This document shows positions 41,020-49,669 of a stretch of DNA of 64,000 bases, piece by piece. A program made the translations under genes and the position numbers. The stretch's first letter is position 1. Each line of letters starts with the position of its first letter. The stretch is from contig JAJRVQ010000099.1 of NCBI GenBank assembly GCA_024277255.1, positions 1 to 64,000 on the forward strand, read 5' to 3'. The notes beneath the pieces are model-generated. The model had not been told where the DNA came from. It worked only from the letters and a program-made list of their open reading frames with translations, and made no database searches. The stretch comes from Acidobacteriota bacterium. GTDB lineage: Bacteria; Acidobacteriota; Thermoanaerobaculia; Multivoradales; SZUA-115.

Positions 41020-43146
41020 ATGCCACGGCCCAACCGTCCTTCGCTGCCACTCGTGCGACTCAATCTTCTCCCCCTCTTGCTGATTTCGGCCATGACCTCG
41101 GTTGGCCTCGCCGGTGCGCAAGGCAACGCCCCACCTCCATCACCTCCGAACCTGCTTCTGATCACCCTCGACACCACCCGCGCCGATCACCTCGGAGCCT
41201 GGGGCTGGCCCCACGCGCGGACTCCGAACCTGGACGCGCTGGCGGCTCGCGGCACTCGCTTCGCCCGCTGCGACACGGCGGCGCCGATCACCCTGCCCAG
41301 CCACACGACGATCCACACCGGCCAGCTTCCGCCGCGCCACGGCGTGCGCGACAACGGGACTTTCTCCCTACCACAAGAGGCTGTCACCGTCGCCGAACGT
41401 CTGGCCGCACGCGGCTACGACACCGGCGCGGTGGTTTCGGCGACGGTGCTGGCCCGCCGTTACGGGCTGGCCCAGGGGTTCCGCCTCTACGACGATGACT
41501 TGGAACAGCAGGGCCCCGGAGCGAGCGAGCGACCCGCCGATGCGGCGAACCGGGCGGCGCAAGCGCTGCTGGATCAGCTCAAGCCTCCGTTCTTCTTGTG
41601 GGTCCATTACTTCGACCCGCACGAGCCCTACGCACCGCCGAGTGAGTTCCTGGCTGCGGCACAGGGGCCGCACGCCGCCTACGACGGCGAGATCGCCTTT
41701 ATGGACGCCCAACTCGGCCAACTCTTGAAGGATTTCGAGCGCCGTGGTGGCGGCGTGACGGTGGTTACCGGGGACCACGGCGAAATGCTAGGCGAGGGCG
41801 GCGAACTCACCCACGGCCTGCTTCTCCAGCAGGGAGCCCGGCGGGTGCCGCTGCTCATCGCCGGCCAGGGTGTCGCCAAGGGTCGCACCATCGACTGCCT
41901 GGTGCGCACCGCCGACATCACGCCAACCCTGCTCGCCCTCGCCGGCGCCCCCGCCGGCTCGAACCTGGACGGCGCCGACCTCTCACCGCTCTGGCGTCAC
42001 GACACGGACTGCCGCCACCGGCAGAGCTACAGCGAATCCTTCCTCCCCTTCTTCGCCTACAACTGGTACCCGCCCCGTTCCCTCTCCGACGGCGAACAGC
42101 TCTACATCCACGGCAGTCGCCCCGGCCTCTTCGACCTGGCGAGCGACCCCGCCGAGACCAAGGATCTCTCCGCCGGTAGTCCGGCGGCGGTCACCCGCTG
42201 GCAAAGCCGGTTGCGCGATTTTCTCAACGAACTCGGCGAAGAGCTCGACGCCGAAGTCTCGACCGGCCGCGCCCTCAGCGCCGAAGACGAAGCCCAGCTA
42301 CGCGCCTTGGGTTACCTCGGAGGAGAAAGCTCCACTCCCCGCCGTCCCGGTCCATCCCTGCCCGACCCGCGCGACAAAACACACGTCGATGCAGCGATCC
42401 GCCGTGCTTCGGCGCTCCTCCAAGAGGGCGAACCCGACAAAGCCCTGAGCAGCCTGCGTACGGTGCTGCGCGACGAAGCCGAGAGCTTCCCCGCCCTCAA
42501 CCTCGCCGGCCTCAGCCTGATGGAAACGGGCCGCTTTCAATCCGCCTTGAACGCCTTCACCCACGCCCTGGCTCTGAGCCCCAAAAGCACCGAGCCCAGG
42601 CTAAACGTCGCCGCCTGCCTCCTCCAACTAGGCCGCAAGGCCGAAGCGGAAACCGCCTATCGAGAACTCCTGCAACTCGACCCCGCCGCCCCCGGCGCCG
42701 CCTCCAACCTCGCCAACCTACTGCGCACCCGAGGAGAGACGGCCCAGGCCGCACAGATCCTGGACCAAGCCTTCAACGCCGGCAGCCACCATCCCGGCCT
42801 CTACCTGGAACGAGGCCTGCTCCAAGCCCAGGAAGGACTCTCCTTCCTGGCCTACAAAGACCTCCAAGAAGCCACCCGAAGAGACCCTAACAACCCTACC
42901 GCCGCCGCCGCCGCCGCCAGCCTGGCCGTCACCCTGGAACGCTACAAAGACGCCGCCCAACACTACGAACACCTAGCCCAACTCACCCCCGACCAACCCG
43001 CCGTCTGGGGCCTGCTGGGTAGCCTCTACCTGGAAAGACTCCACAACCCCACAAGAGGCCGCCAGTGCTTCGAGCAAGCTCTGGCACTAGAAACAGACCC
43101 GGCACGCAAAGCCAAGATTCAAGCGTTGCTGGAACGGCTACCGTAG
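41020..43146 (+). CDS. Secreted sulfatase-fold protein with C-terminal TPR domain
   Basis: From the ATG at 41020 (708 residues; a GTG at 41011 is possible) the protein begins with a signal peptide (LNLLPLLLISAMTSVGLAGA). The alkaline-phosphatase-type fold shows LLLITLDTTRADHLG (metal Asp), the nucleophile region ITLPSHTTIHTG and VVTGDHGEMLGEGGELTHG. A true sulfatase needs Cys or Ser before x-P-S. Here it is Thr (about residue 91), as in phosphoethanolamine/glycerol-phosphate transferases, so the substrate is uncertain. A TPR region follows from about 445 to the end. The last 700 bases are markedly C-rich and G-poor compared with the rest of the gene. Confidence 0.8.
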   Translation: MPRPNRPSLPLVRLNLLPLLLISAMTSVGLAGAQGNAPPPSPPNLLLITLDTTRADHLGAWGWPHARTPNLDALAARGTRFARCDTAAPITLPSHTTIHTGQLPPRHGVRDNGTFSLPQEAVTVAERLAARGYDTGAVVSATVLARRYGLAQGFRLYDDDLEQQGPGASERPADAANRAAQALLDQLKPPFFLWVHYFDPHEPYAPPSEFLAAAQGPHAAYDGEIAFMDAQLGQLLKDFERRGGGVTVVTGDHGEMLGEGGELTHGLLLQQGARRVPLLIAGQGVAKGRTIDCLVRTADITPTLLALAGAPAGSNLDGADLSPLWRHDTDCRHRQSYSESFLPFFAYNWYPPRSLSDGEQLYIHGSRPGLFDLASDPAETKDLSAGSPAAVTRWQSRLRDFLNELGEELDAEVSTGRALSAEDEAQLRALGYLGGESSTPRRPGPSLPDPRDKTHVDAAIRRASALLQEGEPDKALSSLRTVLRDEAESFPALNLAGLSLMETGRFQSALNAFTHALALSPKSTEPRLNVAACLLQLGRKAEAETAYRELLQLDPAAPGAASNLANLLRTRGETAQAAQILDQAFNAGSHHPGLYLERGLLQAQEGLSFLAYKDLQEATRRDPNNPTAAAAAASLAVTLERYKDAAQHYEHLAQLTPDQPAVWGLLGSLYLERLHNPTRGRQCFEQALALETDPARKAKIQALLERLP
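42901..42918 (+). repeat. Six-unit GCC trinucleotide run inside the sulfatase-TPR gene
   Basis: Six consecutive GCC codons encode six alanines between two TPR units. Such a run can expand or contract in frame. No other simple repeat of this kind stands out in the window. Confidence 0.8.
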
Positions 43147-43171
43147 CCATGCCCTGCATCCCCTCCGACCC

Positions 43172-43188
43172 CGCCCCGGCGTGGGGCG
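43172..43188. terminator. Possible bidirectional terminator hairpin
   Basis: CGCCCC (43172-43177) and GGGGCG (43183-43188) are complementary around a 5-base loop, between the convergent sulfatase-TPR gene (stop 43146) and the carrier protein gene (stop 43204). The stem is short and lacks a T-run, so efficiency is doubtful. Confidence 0.35.
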
Positions 43189-43203
43189 ATCGGCCGACCC
43201 TCG

Positions 43204-43446
43204 TTAAGCTCTCTTACGCTCCACAAAGGCCGCCATCGTATTCAGCGTCCGCAAATTACTGGGCAAGAACTCCGTCTCGTCCACCGAAATACCGTAGCTC
43301 TTCTCCAGAAAACTGACCACCTGCATCAGCTCGATCGAATCGATGATGCCGTTTTGCACCAGGGGAAGATCGGCATCCAACGAGCCGGCCTCACTGATGC
43401 GTAGCTGGTCGGCCAAGTAGCTTCGAATATCGTCCGTCACCGCCAT
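43204..43446 (-). CDS. Acyl/peptidyl carrier protein
   Basis: This 80-residue free-standing carrier protein has the helix pattern of the family and the phosphopantetheine site Ser-37 in GIIDSIELMQVV. Length and acidic charge are normal. It is the last gene of the polysaccharide operon, 35 bases downstream of the adenylation enzyme. The neighbouring enzymes suggest that it holds prolyl and then pyrrolyl-2-carboxyl thioester, like PltL or CloN5. No phosphopantetheinyl transferase is in the window, so activation must rely on one encoded elsewhere. Confidence 0.9.
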   Translation of the reverse strand: MAVTDDIRSYLADQLRISEAGSLDADLPLVQNGIIDSIELMQVVSFLEKSYGISVDETEFLPSNLRTLNTMAAFVERKRA

Positions 43447-43481
43447 CGGAATCTCCTCTCGCCGGGATCCGGCACCCTCTG

Positions 43482-45116
43482 TTACTGCTCGCTCAGATCT
43501 ACATCTCGACGAGCCATGGAAGCCAACCTCTGGCGGTCGGTCTTCCCGGTTGAAGTCACCGGCAGGCTGGCCAGCCAGCGAAAATGAGCCGGGATCATAT
43601 ACCGCGGCAGACAGCCTTGCAGATAGCGGCGCAAGGCGGTCTCATCTCCTTCCAGACCGCCGCATGGGCCGATCTCCCTCTTCACCAGGAAGGCGACCAA
43701 CTCGTTGTCCGCGCCCTCCTCGCCGTCCTGCTGCACCGCCAACACCGCCGCCTGGGCGACCTCCCCGTGGGTGTGCAAGGCCGTCTCCACCTCGCCCAAT
43801 TCGACCCGGTGGCCGCGCACCTTGACCCGGTGGTCCGCTCGGCCGAGGAAGGTGTAATTACCGTTCGCCTCGCGCCGCACCAGGTCGCCCGTCCGGTAGA
43901 GACGGTCGGCGAGGTGCGGGTGCAGAAAGTCGGGGACAAACGAGGCGGCCGTCTTCTCGGGATCACCCCAGTAGCCTTCCATCAACGTCCCGCCGCGGAC
44001 CAGCAACTCACCATCCAAGCCGTCGGCGACCGGTTTGAGGTCACCATCGACAACCACACCCTGGCAATTCTCACAGTCGATGCCGATCGGAATCGAGTTC
44101 AACTCCCACGAGCCGGTGGCGGGCACCTGCCAATAGGTACAGACGTTGGTCTCGGTCGGTCCGAAGAGGTTGAACAAATCGACTCCGGGCAAAGCCGCCT
44201 GCAACTGCCGCAACTCCCCCGCCGGATAGGGTTCGCCGGCGAAGAGCACGGTGCGCAACCGGCCCAGCTCTTGCTGCGCCAACCGGCCGCGGCTGAGCAT
44301 GGCGCGCAGCGCTCCCGGCACCGAGTACCAGACGGTGATCTCCTCGTCCGCCAGGACGCTGCTCGCCGCCATGGGGAAGCGCACCACCTCCTCGTCCAGC
44401 ACCACCGTCTTGGCGCCGGCCAGCGCCGCGGCGTAGAGATCGAAGGTCGAAAGATCGAAGTGAAACGGCGCGTGGCTGGAGAGGATGTCTGCGCTGTTGA
44501 GGGCGAAACGCCAGGCTCCCCACTCGGCGAAGGAGAGGCAGGCGCCGTGCGACACCATCACTCCCTTGGGCGATCCGGTTGAACCCGAGGTGTAGAGAAT
44601 GTAGGCCAGATCGCGGCTGTTGGGACGCACCGGTGGCAAGAAAGCGGGCGGTGAGGCCACCGGTCGCGTCAAGTCGCGGAGCTGGCGGCTCGCTTCGAGT
44701 CGACCGTCTCCATGGATCTGTATCACCTCGATCCGCGGTAGGGCCTCCCGCACCGAGGCCACCGCCGCCGCTCGTTGCGACGAAGCCAATAGCGCCTTCA
44801 TCCGGCAATCGCCGGCGATCAGACCGGCCCGCCCCGGCGGTGCCAGTGGATCCAGCGGCACGTAGCCGGCGCCGGCGGCGAGCACCCCCCAGAGAGAGAG
44901 GACCGCCTCGATCGACTTCGGGCACAGCAGTCCCACGCGATCGCCCCGGCCCACGCCGGCCTCGTTGAGGACCGCGGCCACGCGGCCGGCCGCCGCCGCC
45001 AGTTGCGCGTAGGTGAGCATCGCTCCGCCGGCGTCGCGCGGCATCGCCACGGCGGGGCGCTCGCCGTGCAACCGAGCACTACGTTCGAGGGCGTGAACTA
45101 GTGAGAGTGGAGCCAT
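43482..45116 (-). CDS. Free-standing amino-acid adenylation enzyme, predicted L-proline-specific
   Basis: This 544-residue protein is a complete adenylation domain with no condensation or carrier domain. Core motifs are YTSGSTGSPKG (A3, about 175-185), FHFDLSTFDLY (A4), NLFGPTETNVC (A5), YRTGDLVR (A7), GRADHRVKVRGHRVELGEVE (A8) and the final STGKTDR with Lys-525. Reading the ten pocket positions by alignment to GrsA gives D221-L222-F225-Y264-L291-A293-L317-V325-C326-K525. As I recall, the pyrrole-forming prolyl ligases PltF/CloN4/RedM read D-L-L-Y-L-A-L-V, so only one pocket residue differs. It should make prolyl-AMP and load the neighbouring carrier protein. Confidence 0.88.
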   Translation of the reverse strand: MAPLSLVHALERSARLHGERPAVAMPRDAGGAMLTYAQLAAAAGRVAAVLNEAGVGRGDRVGLLCPKSIEAVLSLWGVLAAGAGYVPLDPLAPPGRAGLIAGDCRMKALLASSQRAAAVASVREALPRIEVIQIHGDGRLEASRQLRDLTRPVASPPAFLPPVRPNSRDLAYILYTSGSTGSPKGVMVSHGACLSFAEWGAWRFALNSADILSSHAPFHFDLSTFDLYAAALAGAKTVVLDEEVVRFPMAASSVLADEEITVWYSVPGALRAMLSRGRLAQQELGRLRTVLFAGEPYPAGELRQLQAALPGVDLFNLFGPTETNVCTYWQVPATGSWELNSIPIGIDCENCQGVVVDGDLKPVADGLDGELLVRGGTLMEGYWGDPEKTAASFVPDFLHPHLADRLYRTGDLVRREANGNYTFLGRADHRVKVRGHRVELGEVETALHTHGEVAQAAVLAVQQDGEEGADNELVAFLVKREIGPCGGLEGDETALRRYLQGCLPRYMIPAHFRWLASLPVTSTGKTDRQRLASMARRDVDLSEQ

Positions 45117-45137
45117 CTGGATGCGCCTTCCGGTGGG

Positions 45138-46283
45138 CTACAACCCTAAGTACTTGGCGATGATCAGCCGTTGAATGTCCGAGGTCCCCGAATAGATGGT
45201 GCCACCGATGGCGTCGCGCAGATCGCGTTCGATCTCGTACTCTTTCATGTAGCCGTAGCCGCCGAAGATGCTGATCGCCTGCATGCTCGATTCCACCATG
45301 CACTCGCTGATGTAGAGCTTGGCCATCGCCGCCTCCATGCTGGCGCGTCGCCCCTGTGTTTTGAGCCAGGCCACTTTGTAGAGCAACAAGCGAGCGGTCT
45401 CCAAACGGACCTTCATGTCGGCGATCTTGTTGGAAATCGACTGGAACTTGCCGATCGGCTTGCCGAAGCGCTCCCAACTGGCGGCACGCTCGACGCATTT
45501 CTCCAGCTGGCGCTGCATGGCGCCGACATTGGCGGCCAGAATCGACGCCCGCTCATGATCCAAGGAGCTGTTGAAGATCGCCACCCCCGCCCCCTCCGGT
45601 CCGAGACGGCGGGCGACCGGTACGGCGCAGTCGTCCAAGAAAATTTCGCCGATCGGCGCGGTGCGCAGCCCCATCTTGTCGAAGCCGGAACTGACCGAAA
45701 AACCGGGGGTGCCCTTATCGACCAGGAAGGCGGAGATTCCGTCCGCCCCCCACTCGGGGTTGACGGTGGCGAAGACGATCAATAGATCGGCGACCGGCGC
45801 GTTGGTGATGAAGATCTTGGAGCCGTTCAACACATAGCGATCGTCGATCCGGCGGGCGCGGCAGGAGACCTTGAACGCGTCCGAGCCCGACCCCTCCTCG
45901 GTGATCGCGTGCACGCCGATCAAATCCCCCGCGACCATCGGCGGCAGATAGTGCTGCTTCTGTTCGTCGCTGCCGAAACGCAAGAGCGGCACCTGAGCAC
46001 TCCACATGTGGGCGTTGAGTGAGAACAACAGACCGTTGTCGCAGCAGCCGTAGCCGAGCCCTTCCATGGCATAGACGGTGGTCAGCAGATCACTGCCGGC
46101 ACCGCCGTACTCTTCGGGAATCGGCAGGCCGAGAAGGCCGAAGCGGGCCGCGGCGCGCCACTTCTCGCGCGAGAAGCGCCCCTCCTTGTCCGCCTCGTAG
46201 ACGCCTTCGTTGAGTGCGCCGCGCGCAAACTCGATCGCCGCCTCGCGCAGCTCGACTTGTTCGGGTGTGAAATCAAAATCCAT
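45138..46283 (-). CDS. Acyl-CoA-dehydrogenase-like flavoprotein, predicted prolyl-carrier dehydrogenase
   Basis: This 381-residue protein has the complete acyl-CoA dehydrogenase fold: AITEEGSGSDAFKV (FAD/substrate binding), a GSKIFITNAPVADLLIV strand region, and GGYGYMKEYEIERDLRDA near the end. The common C-terminal catalytic Glu is replaced (IYSGTSDIQ rather than YEGT), but Glu-244 in LDHERASIL matches the alternative position used by isovaleryl-CoA dehydrogenase. Next to a proline adenylation enzyme and carrier protein, it fits PltE/RedW-type oxidation of prolyl-S-carrier to pyrrolyl-2-carboxyl-S-carrier. An ordinary acyl-CoA substrate remains possible. It is 21 bases upstream of the adenylation gene. 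Confidence 0.85.
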   Translation of the reverse strand: MDFDFTPEQVELREAAIEFARGALNEGVYEADKEGRFSREKWRAAARFGLLGLPIPEEYGGAGSDLLTTVYAMEGLGYGCCDNGLLFSLNAHMWSAQVPLLRFGSDEQKQHYLPPMVAGDLIGVHAITEEGSGSDAFKVSCRARRIDDRYVLNGSKIFITNAPVADLLIVFATVNPEWGADGISAFLVDKGTPGFSVSSGFDKMGLRTAPIGEIFLDDCAVPVARRLGPEGAGVAIFNSSLDHERASILAANVGAMQRQLEKCVERAASWERFGKPIGKFQSISNKIADMKVRLETARLLLYKVAWLKTQGRRASMEAAMAKLYISECMVESSMQAISIFGGYGYMKEYEIERDLRDAIGGTIYSGTSDIQRLIIAKYLGL

Positions 46284-46318
46284 GGTCGTCTCGAATGGGT
46301 GGATCCGGTGAAGTTCTT

Positions 46319-46981
46319 CTAGTGGAAGGGCCAGAAGTGCTCGGCGGTGTAGGTCAAGTTCTTCGGCCGGCGAGCCACCACCTGTGCCGGATTGCCGCGC
46401 ACGATAGTGTAGGGGGCCACGCTCTTGGTGACCACCGAGCCGGCGGTGACCACCGCGCCTTCCCCCAGGGTCACGCCGAGCAGAATGATCGCACCGCTGC
46501 CGATGAAGACATGGTTCTCGATGGTGATCGGGCCGGTGATGCCGTCGAACCCGGGCGAGAACATATCGTGGCTCCCCATCACCAGGCAGGCTCGGTAGGC
46601 GATCGCCACATCGTCGCCGATGGTCAGGTCGTCCATCCCGGCGCCGACGATGAGACAGTCCATCTGGAAGGTGCTGCGCGCCCCGATCTTGACTCGGCCC
46701 CGGCCGCCGAAGACCTTGAGACCGTGGTGAATGCTGGTGCGCTCCCCGATCTCCCAGCCCAAGACGTAGCGGTAGTAGGCGCGGCGCAAGGCATGGCCGG
46801 GAAGTTGGCCGATGATGCGGTTTCCCGCGAAGAGGAGGAGGTTGCGCAGCCAGTAGCGCGCCTTTTCGGCGAAGTCGGTCTTGATCACCACCCTTTCGGC
46901 GTGACCGACCGAGGACTCCTCCCTCACCTCGGCTCGCTGCCCGTTGGCTTCACCCTTGGCCTCACCTTCCAGCGCCTTCAC
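46319..46981 (-). CDS. Left-handed beta-helix acyltransferase
   Basis: This 220-residue protein has the hexapeptide-repeat (LbH) fold of WcaF/maltose-acetyltransferase-type enzymes: hexapeptide turns from about residue 95 (VKIGARSTFQMDCLIVGAG, LTIGDDVAIAYRACLVMGSH) with the catalytic His in GSHDMF, and the RGNPAQVVARRP ending. The GTG start overlaps the chain-length gene's stop (GTGA). Family members add acetyl groups to sugars. Directly upstream of the proline/pyrrole cassette, it is the natural candidate to place the pyrrolyl group on the polysaccharide, although acetyl-CoA as donor cannot be excluded. Confidence 0.82.
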   Translation of the reverse strand: MKALEGEAKGEANGQRAEVREESSVGHAERVVIKTDFAEKARYWLRNLLLFAGNRIIGQLPGHALRRAYYRYVLGWEIGERTSIHHGLKVFGGRGRVKIGARSTFQMDCLIVGAGMDDLTIGDDVAIAYRACLVMGSHDMFSPGFDGITGPITIENHVFIGSGAIILLGVTLGEGAVVTAGSVVTKSVAPYTIVRGNPAQVVARRPKNLTYTAEHFWPFH

Positions 46982-48471
46982 GGTGCCGACTCCGCCTCGT
47001 CATCGGCCGGCAATGCCGAGCGCAGCGCTTCCACCCAACCGATCGCCCGCAGTTCGAGCAATAGGACGGCCAGCAAAGCCAACAGCAGCCCACCGAAAAC
47101 GGAAACCAGCAGCAGCACGGTTTTCTTGGGCCGCACCGGCTTGGTCAAGGCGGCTGCACGTTGAACGATAGAGACATTGGTCACTTTGCCGCGATCGAGC
47201 GCTTCCTCGATGCGCGCATCTTCGCCGCGTTCCAGGTAGAACAGGTACTGTTTCTCGGCGGCCGCGATCGAACGTTGGGCGCGGGCCGCTTCGAGCGCTT
47301 GGCTGTCGAGGCTCAGCAACCGGCCGCGCGAGCGCACCTGCTGTTCGGCGACTACCCGCTGGCGCTGGACGATACCGGTCAACTCCGCTTTGGTCTGTGC
47401 CAGCTGACGTTCGATCTCGAGTAACGTCGGGCTCAACTCGGCGGCGTTGCCGCGCTCTTCCCTCAAGGCGGAGCGGGTCAACTCCAACTTGCGCCGATTG
47501 GCCACCACCAGCGGGAAATCGTCGTTGAAGCGCGTCTCCAGGCCGATCTGTTCCTGCTCCAGTTCCCGGACTTCGGCCTTGAGTTTGTCGAGCGTCGGCG
47601 ATCGCATCAACGGTGCCGCCCCCTCATCCATCCCCGCGGTCAGGTCCCGGCTCAGCGAGGAGATCTGCCCCTCCAACTCCGCCCGGCGGCGCGACAGCTT
47701 TGCCGCTTCCACCCGCAGCTGAGCGTCGTGGTGCAGTTGCACTTCGCGCTCCGCCACGATGTCGGCAACTCCCGCCTCTTCTTTGAGCTGTTGCAGCCGA
47801 TCTTCCTGCCGGCGCAGATCCTCGGCGGAGCGATCGGCTTGATCGGTGAAGAACGGCGCCGCGGCATAGGGCTGGTGAACCGCGAGATGATGCGCCAGGT
47901 AGTTGTCGAGCAGGTTGCCGAGGACGATCTCGGCCACTTCGGGATCACCCGACTCGAAGGTGACCAGCAGCACATTCGAATCCTTGAGGCGGGTCGCCGT
48001 AATGCTCTTGGTAAGGCCGTAGATCGCCCGATCGCGCGCGCTCGGCGCCGGCAGGTCATGGTAGCTCGCGTACCAACGGTCGTAGGCGCGCACCGGTCCG
48101 AAGATCAGCCGTAAATACCAGGGCATCGGCGCCTGATCGATGCCGGTCGCTTCGACCGTCTTGTCGAGCACCTCGTGGCTGGTCATGATGGCGATCTCCG
48201 ACATCACCTCTTCTTCGGAAACCGAACCGGTCAGCACCGTGGTGGGATCGTTGGGGTCGGCATCGACGGGAACTTGCGAACGGGCGATCTCGATGAGGAT
48301 CGCCGCTCGCGCCACGTAGGTGGCAGGCCACAGAAAGCCGGCGACGTGTACGGCCAAGAAAACGACCAAGAAAAAAGCGACCAGCTGCCAACGCCGGCGA
48401 CGAACGGCAGTGCCCAGCCGCTCGAAGGTGGTGGCAAGCTCGTCCGCTCTAGGGGTGGATCGGGTACTCAT
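46978..48471 (-). CDS. Wzz/GumC-type polysaccharide chain-length protein
   Basis: The ATG at 48471 shares one base with the stop of the glycosyltransferase gene (497 residues). It has two membrane helices: one at about residues 28-50 (LVAFFLVVFLAVHVAGFLW) and one near the C-terminus (TVLLLVSVFGGLLLALLAVL). A long periplasmic coiled-coil region lies between them (DRSAEDLRRQEDRLQQLKEE, LEQEQIGLETRF). These are the marks of polysaccharide co-polymerases. The C-terminal tyrosine-kinase domain found in many relatives is absent. Together with the export lipoprotein and flippase it indicates Wzx/Wzy-dependent assembly. Confidence 0.9.
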   Translation of the reverse strand: MSTRSTPRADELATTFERLGTAVRRRRWQLVAFFLVVFLAVHVAGFLWPATYVARAAILIEIARSQVPVDADPNDPTTVLTGSVSEEEVMSEIAIMTSHEVLDKTVEATGIDQAPMPWYLRLIFGPVRAYDRWYASYHDLPAPSARDRAIYGLTKSITATRLKDSNVLLVTFESGDPEVAEIVLGNLLDNYLAHHLAVHQPYAAAPFFTDQADRSAEDLRRQEDRLQQLKEEAGVADIVAEREVQLHHDAQLRVEAAKLSRRRAELEGQISSLSRDLTAGMDEGAAPLMRSPTLDKLKAEVRELEQEQIGLETRFNDDFPLVVANRRKLELTRSALREERGNAAELSPTLLEIERQLAQTKAELTGIVQRQRVVAEQQVRSRGRLLSLDSQALEAARAQRSIAAAEKQYLFYLERGEDARIEEALDRGKVTNVSIVQRAAALTKPVRPKKTVLLLVSVFGGLLLALLAVLLLELRAIGWVEALRSALPADDEAESAP

Positions 48472-49646
48472 CAGCTGGCCTCCGCGAAACATAAGTCGCT
48501 CTCGATGGCCTCATCGAGAGCTTCAACAAAGGGCTCCCAACCAAAACGGGCCGCGCCGACTGGGCCCTGGCTGCGCAGCCTACCGGCAAGCTCCGGATCG
48601 TGCACGAGGCGCAGCATGGCATCGGCGAAAGCGCGCGGTTCCGGCTCGGCGAGCAGACCGTCCTGCTCGTGATCCACGATCTCCAGCGGCCCTCCCCGGT
48701 TGACCGCCACCACCGGTTTGGCACTGGCCATCGCCTCGATGACCACCAGCCCCCAGTCTTCGTTGAAGGCGGTGAACAGGGTAGCGAAGCAGCTGCGGTA
48801 GAGCTCCAGCATCTCCTCGTCGCTGGGATGGATCATGAACTCGACCGCCCCATCGCCGTCGGCCAGGGCGCGGAGTTTCTCGACATAGGGCTGGCTTTTT
48901 TCATCGACGATACCGGCGATCACCAGCCTCCAGCCCACTTTGTCCTCGACCTCTCGGCGGAACAATCTGAAGGCCTCGATGGCGAGTTCGAGGTTCTTCG
49001 TCCACATGATCCGACCGGGAACGAAGAAGGTGCGATTGGATTGAGCCGAGGGCTTGAAGGCGGAAAGATCGATCCCCGGGTTGAGCACACGCAGTCTCTC
49101 GGGTGGCGCCAGCCGGCCAGCGAGGATCCGCCCTTCGACCTCGCGACTGATGGGGAAAACCCGGCGGTATCGCCGCCAAGCGGACCGATCTACCGCGCGA
49201 AAGGCGGCGCTGCCCAAGCCGATCACCACCCGCTTCAAGCGACTGCGCTGGGCGAAGAACTGGCGCCGGTAGAAGGGATCGAAGGCGATGCGCAGCGGCG
49301 TCAGGCAAAGACAGAAGGCGGGAATGTCACGGTGGCGCAGGGTCATCAGATCGCCGAGCCCTTCGCACATCACCAGCAGAGCATCGAACTGCGACAGATC
49401 GACCTTCTGGCGCAGGATCTTCACCGCCGCCTTGCCCACCGCGCCGACCGAACGCTCCACCGGCACACGGTCGAGCAGGCGCACGTCCATCTGTGACAGT
49501 TCGGGAAAGGTCGACTGCGGGCGAAACTCGTTGGTGAAGATCGTCACCTGATGGCGGCTTCGGCGCACGATCTCAACGAGAGTGCGCTCGGCGCCACTGG
49601 TGAGATAAACCCACGGATAGTACAGAGCAATTTTTCTGCGACTCAA
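48471..49646 (-). CDS. Glycosyltransferase, GT4-like
   Basis: This 391-residue protein has the GT-B fold. The N-terminal LYYPWVYLTSGAERTLVEIV strand-loop-helix holds the acceptor side. The C-terminal Rossmann half has FVPGRIMWTKNLELAIEAF and the E-x7-E signature NEDWGLVVIEAMASAKPVVA, followed by NRGGPLEIV for nucleotide-sugar binding. It probably adds one sugar to the lipid-linked repeat unit. Donor and acceptor cannot be read from sequence. The stop overlaps the chain-length gene start by one base. Confidence 0.88.
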   Translation of the reverse strand: MSRRKIALYYPWVYLTSGAERTLVEIVRRSRHQVTIFTNEFRPQSTFPELSQMDVRLLDRVPVERSVGAVGKAAVKILRQKVDLSQFDALLVMCEGLGDLMTLRHRDIPAFCLCLTPLRIAFDPFYRRQFFAQRSRLKRVVIGLGSAAFRAVDRSAWRRYRRVFPISREVEGRILAGRLAPPERLRVLNPGIDLSAFKPSAQSNRTFFVPGRIMWTKNLELAIEAFRLFRREVEDKVGWRLVIAGIVDEKSQPYVEKLRALADGDGAVEFMIHPSDEEMLELYRSCFATLFTAFNEDWGLVVIEAMASAKPVVAVNRGGPLEIVDHEQDGLLAEPEPRAFADAMLRLVHDPELAGRLRSQGPVGAARFGWEPFVEALDEAIESDLCFAEAS

Positions 49647-49669
49647 GGCTTCTCCCCCAACAGCAGGAA

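Noticed and set aside
43482-45116. Part of a non-ribosomal peptide synthetase
   Set aside because: There is no condensation, epimerisation or thioesterase domain and no second module; the enzyme is free-standing and next to a free carrier protein.
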